A stretch of 64,000 bases of DNA. Source: Streptantibioticus silvisoli. Lineage in GTDB: Bacteria > Actinomycetota > Actinomycetes > Streptomycetales > Streptomycetaceae. Each line of letters opens with the position of its first letter. The stretch's first letter is position 1. Below are positions 16,281-24,769 of this stretch, piece after piece. The position numbers and the translations under genes were made by a program. Below the pieces are notes generated by a model. The model was not told the DNA's origin. It made no database searches and saw only the letters and a list, made by a program, of their open reading frames with translations. The stretch is taken from NCBI RefSeq assembly GCF_027947535.2, contig NZ_JAAGKO020000013.1, forward strand, positions 1 through 64,000, given 5' to 3'.

Positions 16281-17339
16281 ATGAGCATCACCGACGTCGT
16301 CGCCTACGCCGCGCCCAAGCCGAAGGCCCCGCTGGAGCGGACCACCGTGCCGCGCCGCCCGGTCGGCGAGCACGACGTGCTGATCGAGATCAAGTACGCC
16401 GGCATCTGCCACTCCGACATCCACCAGGCCCGCGACGAGTGGTTCGAGGGCACCTTCCCGATGGTCCCCGGCCACGAGATCGCCGGCGTCATCACCGAGG
16501 TCGGCTCCGGCGTCACGAAGTTCGCCGTCGGCGACCGGGCCGGCGTCGGCTGCTTCGTCGACTCCTGCCGCGAGTGCGCCCACTGCCTGGCCGGCGAGGA
16601 GCAGTACTGCCTCAAGGGCGGGGTCTCCACGTACAACGGCACCGGCAAGGACGGGCAGCCCACCTACGGCGGCTACAGCACCCACATAGTCGTCGACGAG
16701 AACTACACGCTGCGCATCCCCGAGGGCCTGTCGCTGGACGTCGCCGCCCCGCTGCTGTGCGCCGGCATCACGCTCTACTCGCCGCTCAAGCACTGGAACG
16801 CCGGTCCCGGCAAGCGCGTCGCCATCGTCGGCATGGGCGGCCTGGGCCACATGGGCGTCAAGATCGCGCACGCCCTCGGCGCCGAGACCACCGTGCTCAG
16901 CCAGACCCTGAACAAGAAGGAGGACGGCCTGCGCCTGGGCGCTGACCACTTCCACGCCACCAGCGACCCGGCGACCTTCACCGAACTGGCCGGCACCTTC
17001 GACCTGATCGTCAACACCGTCTCGGCCAACCTCGACGTGGACGCCTACCTTGGCCTGCTCGGCCTGGACGGCACCATGGTCAACGTCGGCGCCCCGGAGG
17101 CCCCCGGTACCTTCGGGTACTTCTCCCTGCTCCGCCTGCGCCGCAGCCTCGCCGGCTCCAGCATCGGCGGCATCCGGCAGACCCAGGAGATGCTCGACTT
17201 CTGCGCCGAGCACGGCTTCGGCGCCGAGATCGAGGTCATCGCCGCCGACGGGATCAACGAGGCGTACGAGCGCGTTATGGCCAGTGACGTGCGGTACCGC
17301 TTCGTCATCGACATCTCCACCCTGCACGAGAACGCCTGA
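16281..17339 (+). CDS. Zinc-dependent NAD(P)-alcohol dehydrogenase, YahK/CAD-like
   Basis: This is a medium-chain dehydrogenase/reductase that interconverts aldehydes and alcohols, most similar in style to the cinnamyl-alcohol-dehydrogenase (YahK/AdhC) branch. Catalytic zinc ligands are Cys43 in GICHSDIHQ and His65-Glu66 in PGHEIAG. A four-Cys structural zinc loop follows ([16 protein letters not shown] and nearby Cys), and the Rossmann motif is [13 protein letters not shown] 16281 has a clear GAAGGAGA ribosome-binding site. A longer open frame to 16173 has none. An aldo/keto reductase starts 19 bp downstream, so the two probably form an operon for aldehyde reduction. Confidence 0.92.
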   Translation: MSITDVVAYAAPKPKAPLERTTVPRRPVGEHDVLIEIKYAGICHSDIHQARDEWFEGTFPMVPGHEIAGVITEVGSGVTKFAVGDRAGVGCFVDSCRECAHCLAGEEQYCLKGGVSTYNGTGKDGQPTYGGYSTHIVVDENYTLRIPEGLSLDVAAPLLCAGITLYSPLKHWNAGPGKRVAIVGMGGLGHMGVKIAHALGAETTVLSQTLNKKEDGLRLGADHFHATSDPATFTELAGTFDLIVNTVSANLDVDAYLGLLGLDGTMVNVGAPEAPGTFGYFSLLRLRRSLAGSSIGGIRQTQEMLDFCAEHGFGAEIEVIAADGINEAYERVMASDVRYRFVIDISTLHENA

Positions 17340-17358
17340 CCGGAAGCTGGAAGAGTCC

Positions 17359-18330
17359 ATGGACTATGTGAAGCTGGGCCGGACCGGCCTGGACGTGTCG
17401 CGGATCTGCCTGGGGTGCATGAGCTACGGCCTCAAGTCCCGCGGCAACCACCCGTGGTCGCTGGAGGAGGAGGAAAGCCGCCCCTTCATCCGGCGTGCCC
17501 TGGAGGCGGGCGTCAACTTCTTCGACACCGCCAACGTCTACTCGGACGGCACCAGCGAGGAGATCGTCGGCCGCGCCCTGGCCGACTACGCCCGCCGTGA
17601 CGAGATCGTGCTCGCCACCAAGGTCCACAGCCGCATGCGGCCCGGTCCCAACGGCGCCGGCCTGTCCCGCAAGGCGATCATGGCCGAGATCGACAACAGC
17701 CTGCGCCGCCTCGGCACCGACTACGTGGACCTCTACCAGATCCACCGCTGGGACGACAACGTCCCCGTCGAGGAGACGATGGAGGCGCTGCACGACGTCG
17801 TCAAGGCCGGCAAGGCCCGCTACCTCGGCGCCAGTTCGATGTACGCCTGGCAGTTCTCCAAGGCGCAGTACACCGCCGAGGCGCACGGCTGGACGAAGTT
17901 CGTCACCATGCAGAACCACTACAACCTCCTCTACCGCGAGGAGGAGCGCGAGATGCTGCCGCTCTGCCGGGACCAGGGCGTCGGCGTCATCCCGTGGAGC
18001 CCGCTGGCCCGCGGCCGGCTCACCCGCGACTGGGACGCCACCAGCGCCCGCAGCGAGACGGACGAGTTCGGCAAGTCGCTCTACCAGGAACGTGACCGGC
18101 ACATCGTCGACGCGGTCACCGCCGTCGCCGAGGCCCGCGGCGTCTCCCGCGCCCAGGTCGCGCTGGCCTGGCTGCTGGGCCGTCCCGGGGTGAGCGCGCC
18201 CATCGTCGGCGCCACCAAGCAGCAACACCTCGACGACGCGGTCGCCTCCGTCGGCCTCACCCTCACCGCCGAGGAGACCGCCCAGCTGGAGGAGCACTAC
18301 ACCCCGCGCGGCATCGCCGGTTTCCGGTAA
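17359..18330 (+). CDS. Aldo/keto reductase
   Basis: This is an NADPH-dependent (beta/alpha)8-barrel oxidoreductase of the YajO/IolS-like aldo/keto reductase branch. Catalytic residues are recognisable: Asp56 and Tyr61 in FFDTANVYSDG, Lys88 in ATKVHSR, and the active-site His in LYQIHRW. The C-terminal cofactor region PIVGATKQQHL is present. It is 323 residues, starting at the ATG preceded by GGAAG just 19 bp after the alcohol dehydrogenase. The frame is open further upstream only because it overlaps that gene. Confidence 0.92.
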   Translation: MDYVKLGRTGLDVSRICLGCMSYGLKSRGNHPWSLEEEESRPFIRRALEAGVNFFDTANVYSDGTSEEIVGRALADYARRDEIVLATKVHSRMRPGPNGAGLSRKAIMAEIDNSLRRLGTDYVDLYQIHRWDDNVPVEETMEALHDVVKAGKARYLGASSMYAWQFSKAQYTAEAHGWTKFVTMQNHYNLLYREEEREMLPLCRDQGVGVIPWSPLARGRLTRDWDATSARSETDEFGKSLYQERDRHIVDAVTAVAEARGVSRAQVALAWLLGRPGVSAPIVGATKQQHLDDAVASVGLTLTAEETAQLEEHYTPRGIAGFR

Positions 18331-18881
18331 CCGGCCGCGGGCGCCTGCGGGGGCGCGGCGCGGTGGTGGCACGGTGATCGCATGACCGCCTGATCACCTG
18401 ACGCCTGCGTGGCCCGGTCGCGTGGGTTCCGCCACGGTGACGGCGTGGGTTCTGTTACGGCGACGGCGTGGCTTCGGAGCGGGTCTCCGGGGCCGCGCCG
18501 TCGGCGTTTCCAGCGAGCCGGAGCGGACGCGGAAGCCGGCGTCGTAGCCCAAACCGAGGCCGAGGCGGAAGCCGGTGTCGAAGCAGCCCGAGCCGAAGCC
18601 GAGGCCGAGGACGAAGCCGAGGCCGGGGGTGCGGAATCGCCGGGGGCGCGGGGTTGCGGCCGAAGGCGGCGTGGTGGCCGACGGGGCGCAGCCGAAGCCG
18701 GGGCCCGGGTGGTGAGATTGCGGTCGAAGTGGGCGTTCTCGGGTCCGTGTTGACGGGCTTTCGGTCGCGTTCGCCGGAGAAATCTCGGTAAGCATGCGGT
18801 AAAGAGCCCTTCTCTGGGCAGGCGAACCCTCATGCCCGGCGCCCGGCCGGCCGCCGGGTCCTGCGAAAGGGGCGCGTTCCC
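18331..18881. other. Gene-free gap with degenerate hexanucleotide repeat
   Basis: I see no credible gene in this 551-bp gap. Between about 18530 and 18640 the DNA is an imperfect GAAGCC/GAGGCC hexamer run. Read on the plus strand it would give an Ala/Glu-rich peptide and on the minus strand an Ala/Ser-rich one. Neither frame has a start with a ribosome-binding site. The promoter of the kinase gene must lie in the last part. Confidence 0.55.
18530..18640. repeat. Imperfect GAAGCC/GAGGCC hexanucleotide repeat
   Basis: This is a low-complexity run of GAAGCC- and GAGGCC-type hexamers with interruptions. It is non-coding as far as I can judge and probably arose by slippage. Confidence 0.6.
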
Positions 18882-20048
18882 GTGATGCTGGCAGAACGCT
18901 ACCGACTCGACGCACCCCTGGGACGCGGCGGCATGGGCGAGGTCTGGCGGGCCTGGGACGAGCGGCTGGGCCGGCCGGTGGCGGTCAAGCTGATGGTGCC
19001 CGGCGCCGGCCGGGAGGACCTGGACAGCCGCTTCGACGCCGAGGCCCGCATAGCCGCCCGGCTGAGCGATCCGCACGTGGTCTCGGTCTTCGACGCCGGC
19101 GTCTGCGACGACGAGTGCTTCCTGGTGATGGAACTCGTCGAGGGCCGCAGCCTGGCGGAGGCGCTGCACGAGGACGGGCCGCTCACGCCGGACCGGGCCG
19201 CCTCGGTGGCCCGCCAGACCGCGGCCGGACTGGACGCCGCCCACCGGCACGGCGTCGTGCACCGCGACATCAAGCCGGCCAACCTGCTGCTGGCCCCCGA
19301 CGGCACCGTGAAGATCGCCGACTTCGGCATCGCGCGCTGCCCGTCCGGCGACACCACCGGCCAGGTCACCGCGATCAGCGGTACCAGCCTCTACCTCGCG
19401 CCGGAGAATGCCCTCGGCCGGCCCGCCGAACCCCCGGCCGACGTCTACTCGTTGGGCTGCACGCTGTACGAACTGCTCACCGGGCGGCCCCCGTTCGAGG
19501 GCGAACACGCGCTGGCGGTGCTCTGCCGGCACGTCGAGGACACCCCCGCCTCGCCGTGCACGCTGCGGCCCGAGATCCCCGGCGCCTTCGCCGCGTACGT
19601 GCTGCGCATGCTCGCCAAGGACCCCGCGGAACGGCCGGCCGCCCGTGAGGTCGCCGACTGGTTCGACGGCGGCACCTGGCGGCGCGGGGCCCCCGATCTG
19701 CCGCCGGCCCCCGCGGCCGTCCCGCCGCGCCCGGCCCGTTGCTCGCGCCGCCGCCGGATTCCGGCGGTCGCGGCCGCCGTGGGCACCGCGCTCACCGTGA
19801 CCGCGCTGGCGTTCATCTCACCGCTCGCCCAGGGCGGCGACCCCGGCCGGGCCGACGTACCGCCCGTCACCGGGCCGCCCTCCGTGCTCCGGGCCACCCC
19901 GGCCGCCGACACCAGCGACCTCCCCGCCCGCCGGCCCGCCTCGGCCCGGCACGCCGCCCGCCCGTTCGGCCCCGCCGCGGGCCCCGCGGCCGCCACCCGG
20001 CACGCCCGGCGGGACGGCGGCGGGCGGCCGGACGCTCACGGCCGGTGA
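18882..20048 (+). CDS. Membrane serine/threonine protein kinase (PknB type)
   Basis: This is a Hanks-type kinase with a cytoplasmic catalytic domain (about residues 7-260), one membrane span (AVAAAVGTALTVTALAFI, about 293-312) and a short external Pro/Ala/Arg-rich tail of roughly 75 residues without PASTA repeats. Catalytic motifs are intact: glycine loop GRGGMGEV, Lys36 in VAVKLM, HRDIKPAN, DFGIA and the APE-like APEN. It starts at GTG 18882 with AAAGGGG nine bases upstream; ATG 18885 is an alternative. The gene stands alone, and its substrate and stimulus are not evident. Confidence 0.92.
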   Translation: MMLAERYRLDAPLGRGGMGEVWRAWDERLGRPVAVKLMVPGAGREDLDSRFDAEARIAARLSDPHVVSVFDAGVCDDECFLVMELVEGRSLAEALHEDGPLTPDRAASVARQTAAGLDAAHRHGVVHRDIKPANLLLAPDGTVKIADFGIARCPSGDTTGQVTAISGTSLYLAPENALGRPAEPPADVYSLGCTLYELLTGRPPFEGEHALAVLCRHVEDTPASPCTLRPEIPGAFAAYVLRMLAKDPAERPAAREVADWFDGGTWRRGAPDLPPAPAAVPPRPARCSRRRRIPAVAAAVGTALTVTALAFISPLAQGGDPGRADVPPVTGPPSVLRATPAADTSDLPARRPASARHAARPFGPAAGPAAATRHARRDGGGRPDAHGR

Positions 20049-20136
20049 CCGGTTCCCCCGCAGGACGCGGGGATGGCGGCTCGGGCTTACCGTAAAGGGA
20101 TAAGTGCGACATTCCGCGCGGACGCTGAGGGGTGAC

Positions 20137-21495
20137 ATGGCGGACGACACCCGGACCGACGAGCGTGAAGAGCCCGAGGACATCCAGGACGTCGAGTACA
20201 CGGACGACGACGGCGCCGAGGACGCCGACGACGCCGGTGAACCGGAGGATTCCGGCGCCGACGACGACATGGACGACGAGGACGCCGACGAGGACGAGGG
20301 CGAGGACGAGGACGACGGTTACGAGTCCTACGACTCGGACGGGTCCGAGGATTCCGGCGGGTCCGACGAGGACGGCTACGACGACGAGGTCGCCGAGGGG
20401 GAGATCGTCGAGGCCGGCACCGGCAAGGGGGCGGGTGGCGGTGAGCCGGACGTGCTGCTGGACGTTCCCACGCTGCACATCGGCAAGATCGAGCTGGAGG
20501 TGGAGGACCTGCACGCCCGGGTCTCCCTCCAGGCAGAGGTCCTCGACCTGCTCAAGCTCAACGTGGGGGCCGACGTCGACCTCGGGCGGGTGACGCTGGA
20601 CATCGAGGACGTCGACGTCCAGGCCCTGCTGAAGGTCCGGCTCGACAACGTCGCGGCCATCCTCGGCCGCGTCCTCACCACGATCGACCGCAATCCGCAG
20701 ATCCTGGAGAACCTCACCCGTTCCGCCGGCAAGGCCGTGGAACAGGTCGGCAGCGGCGCGGGCCGCGCCGTCGGCGAGATCGGCGAGGGCGCCCGCGGAG
20801 CCGTCGAGGACGTCGGCAAGGGCGCGGGCGGCGCGGTCGAGGACGTGGGCAAGGGTGCCGGCGGTGCCGTGCAGGACGTCGGCAAGGGCGCGGGCGGTGC
20901 CGTGGAGAACGTCGGCGAGGGTGCCGGCGACGCGGTGGAGAACGTCGGCGAGGGTGCCGGCGACGCGGTGGAAAACGTCGGCGAGGGCGCCGGGGAAGCC
21001 ACCAAGGACGTCGGCGAGGGCGCGGGCCAGGCGGCCGGTGAGGTCGGCAAGGGTGCGGGAGAGGCCGCCGGGGAGGCCGGCAAGGGGGCCGGGAAGGCCG
21101 CCGGTGACGTCGGCGACGGGGCGGGGGAGGCCGCGAAGGGCGCCGGGGACGCGGCGCAGGACGTGGCCGGCGATGCCGGTGAGGCCGCCAAGGGCGCCGG
21201 TGAGCAGGCCGGGGACGCGGCGGGCGAGGCCGTCGGAAAGGCCGGCGACGCGGCCGAGGGGGCCGGCAGCACGGCGAAGAAGGGGGCCGGTGCCGCGGGC
21301 GAGAAGGCGCGGTCGGCGGGCCGGAAGGCGGACTCCGCGCGGGGCAGGGCCACCGGACGGGTTCCGAGGGAACACCGGTCGTCCTCCGACGGCGAGCGCG
21401 AGACGCGGCGCTCCCCGTCACGGCGCTCCTCCGCCGAACCGACACGGGCCCGCGAGGCCCGGCGGCCGGCCGGCACCCGCAAGCGCCCGCCGTGA
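20137..21495 (+). CDS. Acidic protein with twelve 11-residue LEA-like repeats
   Basis: This protein has 452 residues in three parts. Residues 1-100 are extremely acidic (Asp/Glu runs) and probably disordered. Residues about 105-195 form a conserved-looking ordered domain (LHIGKIELEVEDLHARVSL, then LKVRLDNVAAILGRVLTTID) that I recall from other Streptomyces hypothetical proteins. From residue 196 there are twelve consecutive 11-residue units of the type GAGGAVEDVGK, then a looser Gly/Ala/Glu/Lys region and a basic Arg-rich tail. Such 11-mers resemble group 3 LEA and apolipoprotein repeats, which form amphipathic helices. I start at ATG 20137 because GAGGGG lies just upstream; GTG 20104 is the alternative. 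Function is unknown. Confidence 0.85.
   Translation: MADDTRTDEREEPEDIQDVEYTDDDGAEDADDAGEPEDSGADDDMDDEDADEDEGEDEDDGYESYDSDGSEDSGGSDEDGYDDEVAEGEIVEAGTGKGAGGGEPDVLLDVPTLHIGKIELEVEDLHARVSLQAEVLDLLKLNVGADVDLGRVTLDIEDVDVQALLKVRLDNVAAILGRVLTTIDRNPQILENLTRSAGKAVEQVGSGAGRAVGEIGEGARGAVEDVGKGAGGAVEDVGKGAGGAVQDVGKGAGGAVENVGEGAGDAVENVGEGAGDAVENVGEGAGEATKDVGEGAGQAAGEVGKGAGEAAGEAGKGAGKAAGDVGDGAGEAAKGAGDAAQDVAGDAGEAAKGAGEQAGDAAGEAVGKAGDAAEGAGSTAKKGAGAAGEKARSAGRKADSARGRATGRVPREHRSSSDGERETRRSPSRRSSAEPTRAREARRPAGTRKRPP
20722..21117 (+). repeat. 33-bp tandem repeat inside the acidic protein gene
   Basis: Twelve in-frame units of 33 bp encode 11-residue repeats such as GAGDAVENVGE. The central units are almost identical at DNA level, suggesting recent expansion. 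Confidence 0.85.
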
Positions 21496-21516
21496 AAGGC
21501 GAAGGTGGAGGACCGG

Positions 21517-21696
21517 GTGACGTCGCACTGGACGAGCCTGCGCTCCCGACTGCCGCTCGTCGCCCGGGACTTGTGGCCCGCCGACGCGGTACTCACCCGG
21601 GCCCGCGCGTTCCGCCCGGCCGGCCACGGCTCCAGTGGGCATGGTCGCTTCACGGATGACGGCGGCTCCACGGATGACGGTGCGGGCCGTCGGTAG
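21517..21696 (+). CDS. Possible small protein downstream of the repeat protein
   Basis: This is a 59-residue open frame starting at GTG 21517, 22 bp after the preceding stop, with GGAGG-like sequence upstream. The first half (WTSLRSRLPLVARDLWPADA) looks protein-like. The second half degenerates into GHGSSGHGRFTDDGG repeats, hinting at truncation or a pseudogene. No family is recognised. Confidence 0.35.
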   Translation: MTSHWTSLRSRLPLVARDLWPADAVLTRARAFRPAGHGSSGHGRFTDDGGSTDDGAGRR

Positions 21697-22000
21697 GCGC
21701 CGGTGACCGGCGGGGGTCGGGCGCCCGCCCTCTCCGTGCGCGGTGAACGCACCCCGGGGCGTAAGACCTTGCGCCGGTGCCGCTGAACTCCGTTGCCCGT
21801 GTGGTGACTTCACCGGAGGCGTGGGGCCTCGCGCCCGAGCCGTGCGCCTCCCGCTGGTGCCGCCGAACTCCCCTCCCCGTGCGGCGACTTCACCTTGAGC
21901 CGTGCGCCCTCGGCCCCCGCGCCCTCGGCCCGTCGGCCCAACTCCGCCCGCGCGACCCGGCCCGACCCACGCGCCGCAACCCCGCACCGCCCGGCGCGGG
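21696..22000. other. Gene-free gap with an 80-bp imperfect tandem duplication
   Basis: No gene is seen. Two copies of an 80-bp unit begin at 21776 and 21856 (shared stretches such as GGTGCCGC-GAACTCC and GCGACTTCACC). A weaker earlier copy lies near 21730. The gap follows the leftward end of the PPTase gene. Confidence 0.5.
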
Positions 22001-22759
22001 TCAGTCCGGGCCGGCCGGAGTGCGGATCGCCACTGCGGCGCAGTGGCCTTCGGGGACCAGGACGTCGGTGAGGGTCCAGCCGTCCGGGGCGGTCGGGACC
22101 GGGCCGGAACCGACGTAGTCGGCGGCCGGGTTGTCGGACAGGCCGACCCCGCAGCCCTTGAGGTACGCCTCCTTGCGGGTCCACACCCGGGTGAACGCGG
22201 GCGGGCGTTCGGCCGGGGACAGCAGTGCGAGTTCGGCGGCCTCGCGCGGGTGCAGCACGTCGGCGGTCTCCGCGATGGTGCGCGGCTCCGGCACCGACTC
22301 CACGTCCACCCCCACCGGTGTGGTGGCGAACGCCAGCAGGCTCAGCCCCGCGCAGTGCGACAGCGAGAAGTGCAGCGTGTCGCCCGGCAGGACGGGACGG
22401 CCGTGCGGGCCGCCGCAGTGGGCGCAGGGTGCCCGGGAGACGGCCACCGAACGGGGCGGCATCCGCAGGTAGGCGCCCAGCAGCCGCCGCAGCGCCACGT
22501 GGGCGCAGACGTAGGAGTCCCGGTCGTCGTCGTAGCGGAACTGCGCGGCGCGGGTCAGCTCCTCGGCGTCGAGCGTGGCGGGCGCGTACCGTCCGGCGAC
22601 GGCGCGGTGGACACCGGCGTCCACCAGCCACAGCTGCGGTGCGCCGGTCGCGGGGGTGACCGGCGGCGGTACGTCGTAGACCGTGCCGAGGACGGCCGGG
22701 ACGAGGAGCGTGCCGACCGGTGGCGGGGCGGTGGCGGACGGGGACAGCGGTTGCCTCAT
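22001..22759 (-). CDS. 4'-phosphopantetheinyl transferase, Sfp type
   Basis: This enzyme transfers phosphopantetheine from CoA to the serine of carrier domains, turning apo-PCPs of the NRPSs in this cluster into their active form. The Mg-binding motif GVDVES and the family motif WTRKEAYLKGCG are present. The length of 252 residues is typical of Sfp-type enzymes. It lies 7 bp after the MFS exporter stop and is the last gene of the supply and export operon, so it is most likely dedicated to this pathway. Confidence 0.93.
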   Translation of the reverse strand: MRQPLSPSATAPPPVGTLLVPAVLGTVYDVPPPVTPATGAPQLWLVDAGVHRAVAGRYAPATLDAEELTRAAQFRYDDDRDSYVCAHVALRRLLGAYLRMPPRSVAVSRAPCAHCGGPHGRPVLPGDTLHFSLSHCAGLSLLAFATTPVGVDVESVPEPRTIAETADVLHPREAAELALLSPAERPPAFTRVWTRKEAYLKGCGVGLSDNPAADYVGSGPVPTAPDGWTLTDVLVPEGHCAAVAIRTPAGPD

Positions 22760-22766
22760 GGCTTCC

Positions 22767-24185
22767 TCACACGGACGCGGGGAGGGGGTCCGGGACGTCG
22801 GTCCGGACGGTCGCGGGGACGGTGGCGGCGACCGGGGGCAGGTCGTGGCCGGCGGCCGGGACCACCGCCGCCGCCTCGGTGGCCGGGGCCAGCGCCGCCC
22901 CGGTGGACGGCTCCTCCGGACGAACCGGCTCGTCCGGACGCGCGGCCTCCGCCGGTACCGGCTGGCGCAGCGCCAGAGCGGCGGCGAACGGCGAGAACAG
23001 CGCGACGGTGCCGCAGATCAGCCAGGTGTGCTGGACGCCGAGGACGATGGCCAGCGAGCTGAAGATCGCGATGGAGATCGGGCCCACGCCGATGCCGGAC
23101 AGCGACAGCGTCGACATCGCGGCGCCCATCCGGGACTCGGGGGCGGACTCCTGGTAGACGGTGACGATGGCCGGGCCGTTCAGCCCGGACAGCAGGCCGA
23201 CCAGGCAGGCGGTGACGCTCAGCGACAGCACCGACGGCATCAGGGCCATCACCAGGATGCCGACCGCCAGGCCGCTGCCGGTGACCACCAGGCGGACGAA
23301 CAGGCTGATGCGGTTGCCGAGCAGGGCGCCGAGCGCGCTGGAGCCCAGGGCGCCGGCGCTGAACGCGGCCAGCACCACGCCCACCGCGCTCACCCCCCAG
23401 CCGCGCTGGTGGACCAGTGAGGGCAGTGCGACGTCGGCCGGCCAGCCGAACGCCAGGTCCAGGCAGAAGGAGGCGACGAACATCCAGCGCAGCCGCTTGT
23501 GGTCGATCAGCAGCCGGAAGCCGTCGGCGGACCGCTTGAACAGCGAGACGCCGGGTTCGCGGGCCGGGCGCTGGAAGCCGCGGGTGATGTAGATCAGGCA
23601 GGCCAGCCACACCACGCCGGTGGCGGCCGCCGCCAGCAGGGCCTGCGAGATGTGGCCGACGCTGATCAGCCAGGCGCCGATCGGCGCGCCGAGGATCGGG
23701 GCGACCCGCAGCACCATCGCGTACAGCGAGTTGACCCGGGTCAGCTGCTGCCGTTTGGCGAGCGCCGGCATCAGCACCCCGGAGGCGGGCGCGGCCAGGC
23801 CGAGCAGGATGCCCTCGGTCAGGCCGACCACGATCAGCGGCCACAACTCCCGGGACGACGCGGTGATCAGCGCGCCGGCGATCAGCACCACGGCCCGGGC
23901 GGCGGTGGTGCGCAGCAGCACGAATCGCGGGCCGAGCAGGTCGCTGACCGCGCCGCCGAAGATCAGCATCAGCGCGCGGGGGATCGTCGAGGCCAGCATC
24001 AGCATGCTGACCGCGTCGGTGCCGCCGATCTTCACCGCCGTCCAGTTCATGGCGATCAGCAGCGCGTAACTGCCGCCCTGGACCACCGCCTGGCCGCTGA
24101 CCAGCGCGCCGACCTTGCCCCAGTCGATGTCCGCCGGCCCTCTCCGGGTACCCGGGGGCGCACTGGGGGGCGTTGTCGTTTCCAT
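22767..24185 (-). CDS. MFS exporter, EntS-like
   Basis: This is a major facilitator permease with about twelve hydrophobic segments in 473 residues. Its overall style resembles the siderophore/peptide exporters of the EntS branch (ALLIAMNWTAVKIGG, then ASTIPRALMLIFGGAVSDLLGPR between the second and third helices). The C-terminus is a hydrophilic Pro/Ala/Glu-rich tail. ATG 24185 has AGGTGA in front; a longer frame from 24227 would add an unlikely polar leader. Its place between biosynthetic genes and the PPTase suggests it exports the peptide product. Substrate is inferred from context only. Confidence 0.88.
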   Translation of the reverse strand: METTTPPSAPPGTRRGPADIDWGKVGALVSGQAVVQGGSYALLIAMNWTAVKIGGTDAVSMLMLASTIPRALMLIFGGAVSDLLGPRFVLLRTTAARAVVLIAGALITASSRELWPLIVVGLTEGILLGLAAPASGVLMPALAKRQQLTRVNSLYAMVLRVAPILGAPIGAWLISVGHISQALLAAAATGVVWLACLIYITRGFQRPAREPGVSLFKRSADGFRLLIDHKRLRWMFVASFCLDLAFGWPADVALPSLVHQRGWGVSAVGVVLAAFSAGALGSSALGALLGNRISLFVRLVVTGSGLAVGILVMALMPSVLSLSVTACLVGLLSGLNGPAIVTVYQESAPESRMGAAMSTLSLSGIGVGPISIAIFSSLAIVLGVQHTWLICGTVALFSPFAAALALRQPVPAEAARPDEPVRPEEPSTGAALAPATEAAAVVPAAGHDLPPVAATVPATVRTDVPDPLPASV

Positions 24186-24223
24186 GCGATCACCTGTTCT
24201 CGGTAAGGGAGTCGGGCGGTGTG

Positions 24224-24769
24224 TCACGGCGTTGCGAGCGGGCAGCCGGTGCCGCGGACGCGCACCCGGGCGGTGCCGGGGCCGCCGCGCAGTGCGGAGG
24301 TCACGGCGAGGGCGGCGGCGCGGCGCTGGGCGGCGGCGACCGAGCGGGTCTGGGCGGCGGTGCGCGGCGGGACGCCGGAGGTCGTCAGCGTGAGCCGGCC
24401 GCCGGCGTACCCGCGCCCGGCCGAGGCCAGCGAGCGCAGGACGGCCGTGGCGGCGCCGTCCGCGCCGGCCGGCCGCACGCGTACCTCCGGCAGGTCGCCC
24501 AGGACGAACCGGGCGCGGACCGTACGTCCGCCGGGTCCGGTGCCGTGCCCGGGCGGCCCGGGACGGGGCGCGGGGCGGACGCCGGGGAGCGGCCCGCCGC
24601 GGGCGGTGCGGCCGGGCCGCCGGCCGCCGCGACGGCTTACGGCGTGCCGGGTTACGGCGTGCCGGCTTCCGGTGCCGCGGGCGGTTCGGCCGAGGTGGCC
24701 GGCGCCGCGGGAGCGGGCCGGGGCGCCGGGGGCGTGCGTGCCGCGCGGCCGGGCGCCGGGCGGGGTCAT
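24224..24769 (-). CDS. Unrecognised protein coupled to the glutamate-synthase-like gene
   Basis: This gene is easily overlooked because its frame stays open far upstream through another gene. Its ATG at 24769 overlaps the stop of the glutamate-synthase-like gene as ATGA, and codons from there on end almost always in G or C, as expected for real coding sequence. The 181-residue product has an Arg/Gly/Pro-rich N-terminal half. A more ordered C-terminal half includes VRARFVLGDLPEVRVRPAG and GRLTLTTSGVPPRTAAQTRS. I do not recognise a family. Translational coupling suggests it works with, or is a partner subunit of, its neighbour. The MFS exporter begins 38 bp later. Confidence 0.65.
   Translation of the reverse strand: MTPPGARPRGTHAPGAPARSRGAGHLGRTARGTGSRHAVTRHAVSRRGGRRPGRTARGGPLPGVRPAPRPGPPGHGTGPGGRTVRARFVLGDLPEVRVRPAGADGAATAVLRSLASAGRGYAGGRLTLTTSGVPPRTAAQTRSVAAAQRRAAALAVTSALRGGPGTARVRVRGTGCPLATP

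Noticed and set aside
18409-18753. Ala/Glu-rich small protein
   Set aside because: The frame coincides with a hexanucleotide repeat that is open in several frames. There is no ribosome-binding site and no domain.
21418-21987. Minus-strand 189-residue open frame left of the PPTase
   Set aside because: Arg/Gly-rich, overlapping the 3' end of a real plus-strand gene and an 80-bp repeat; no plausible start.
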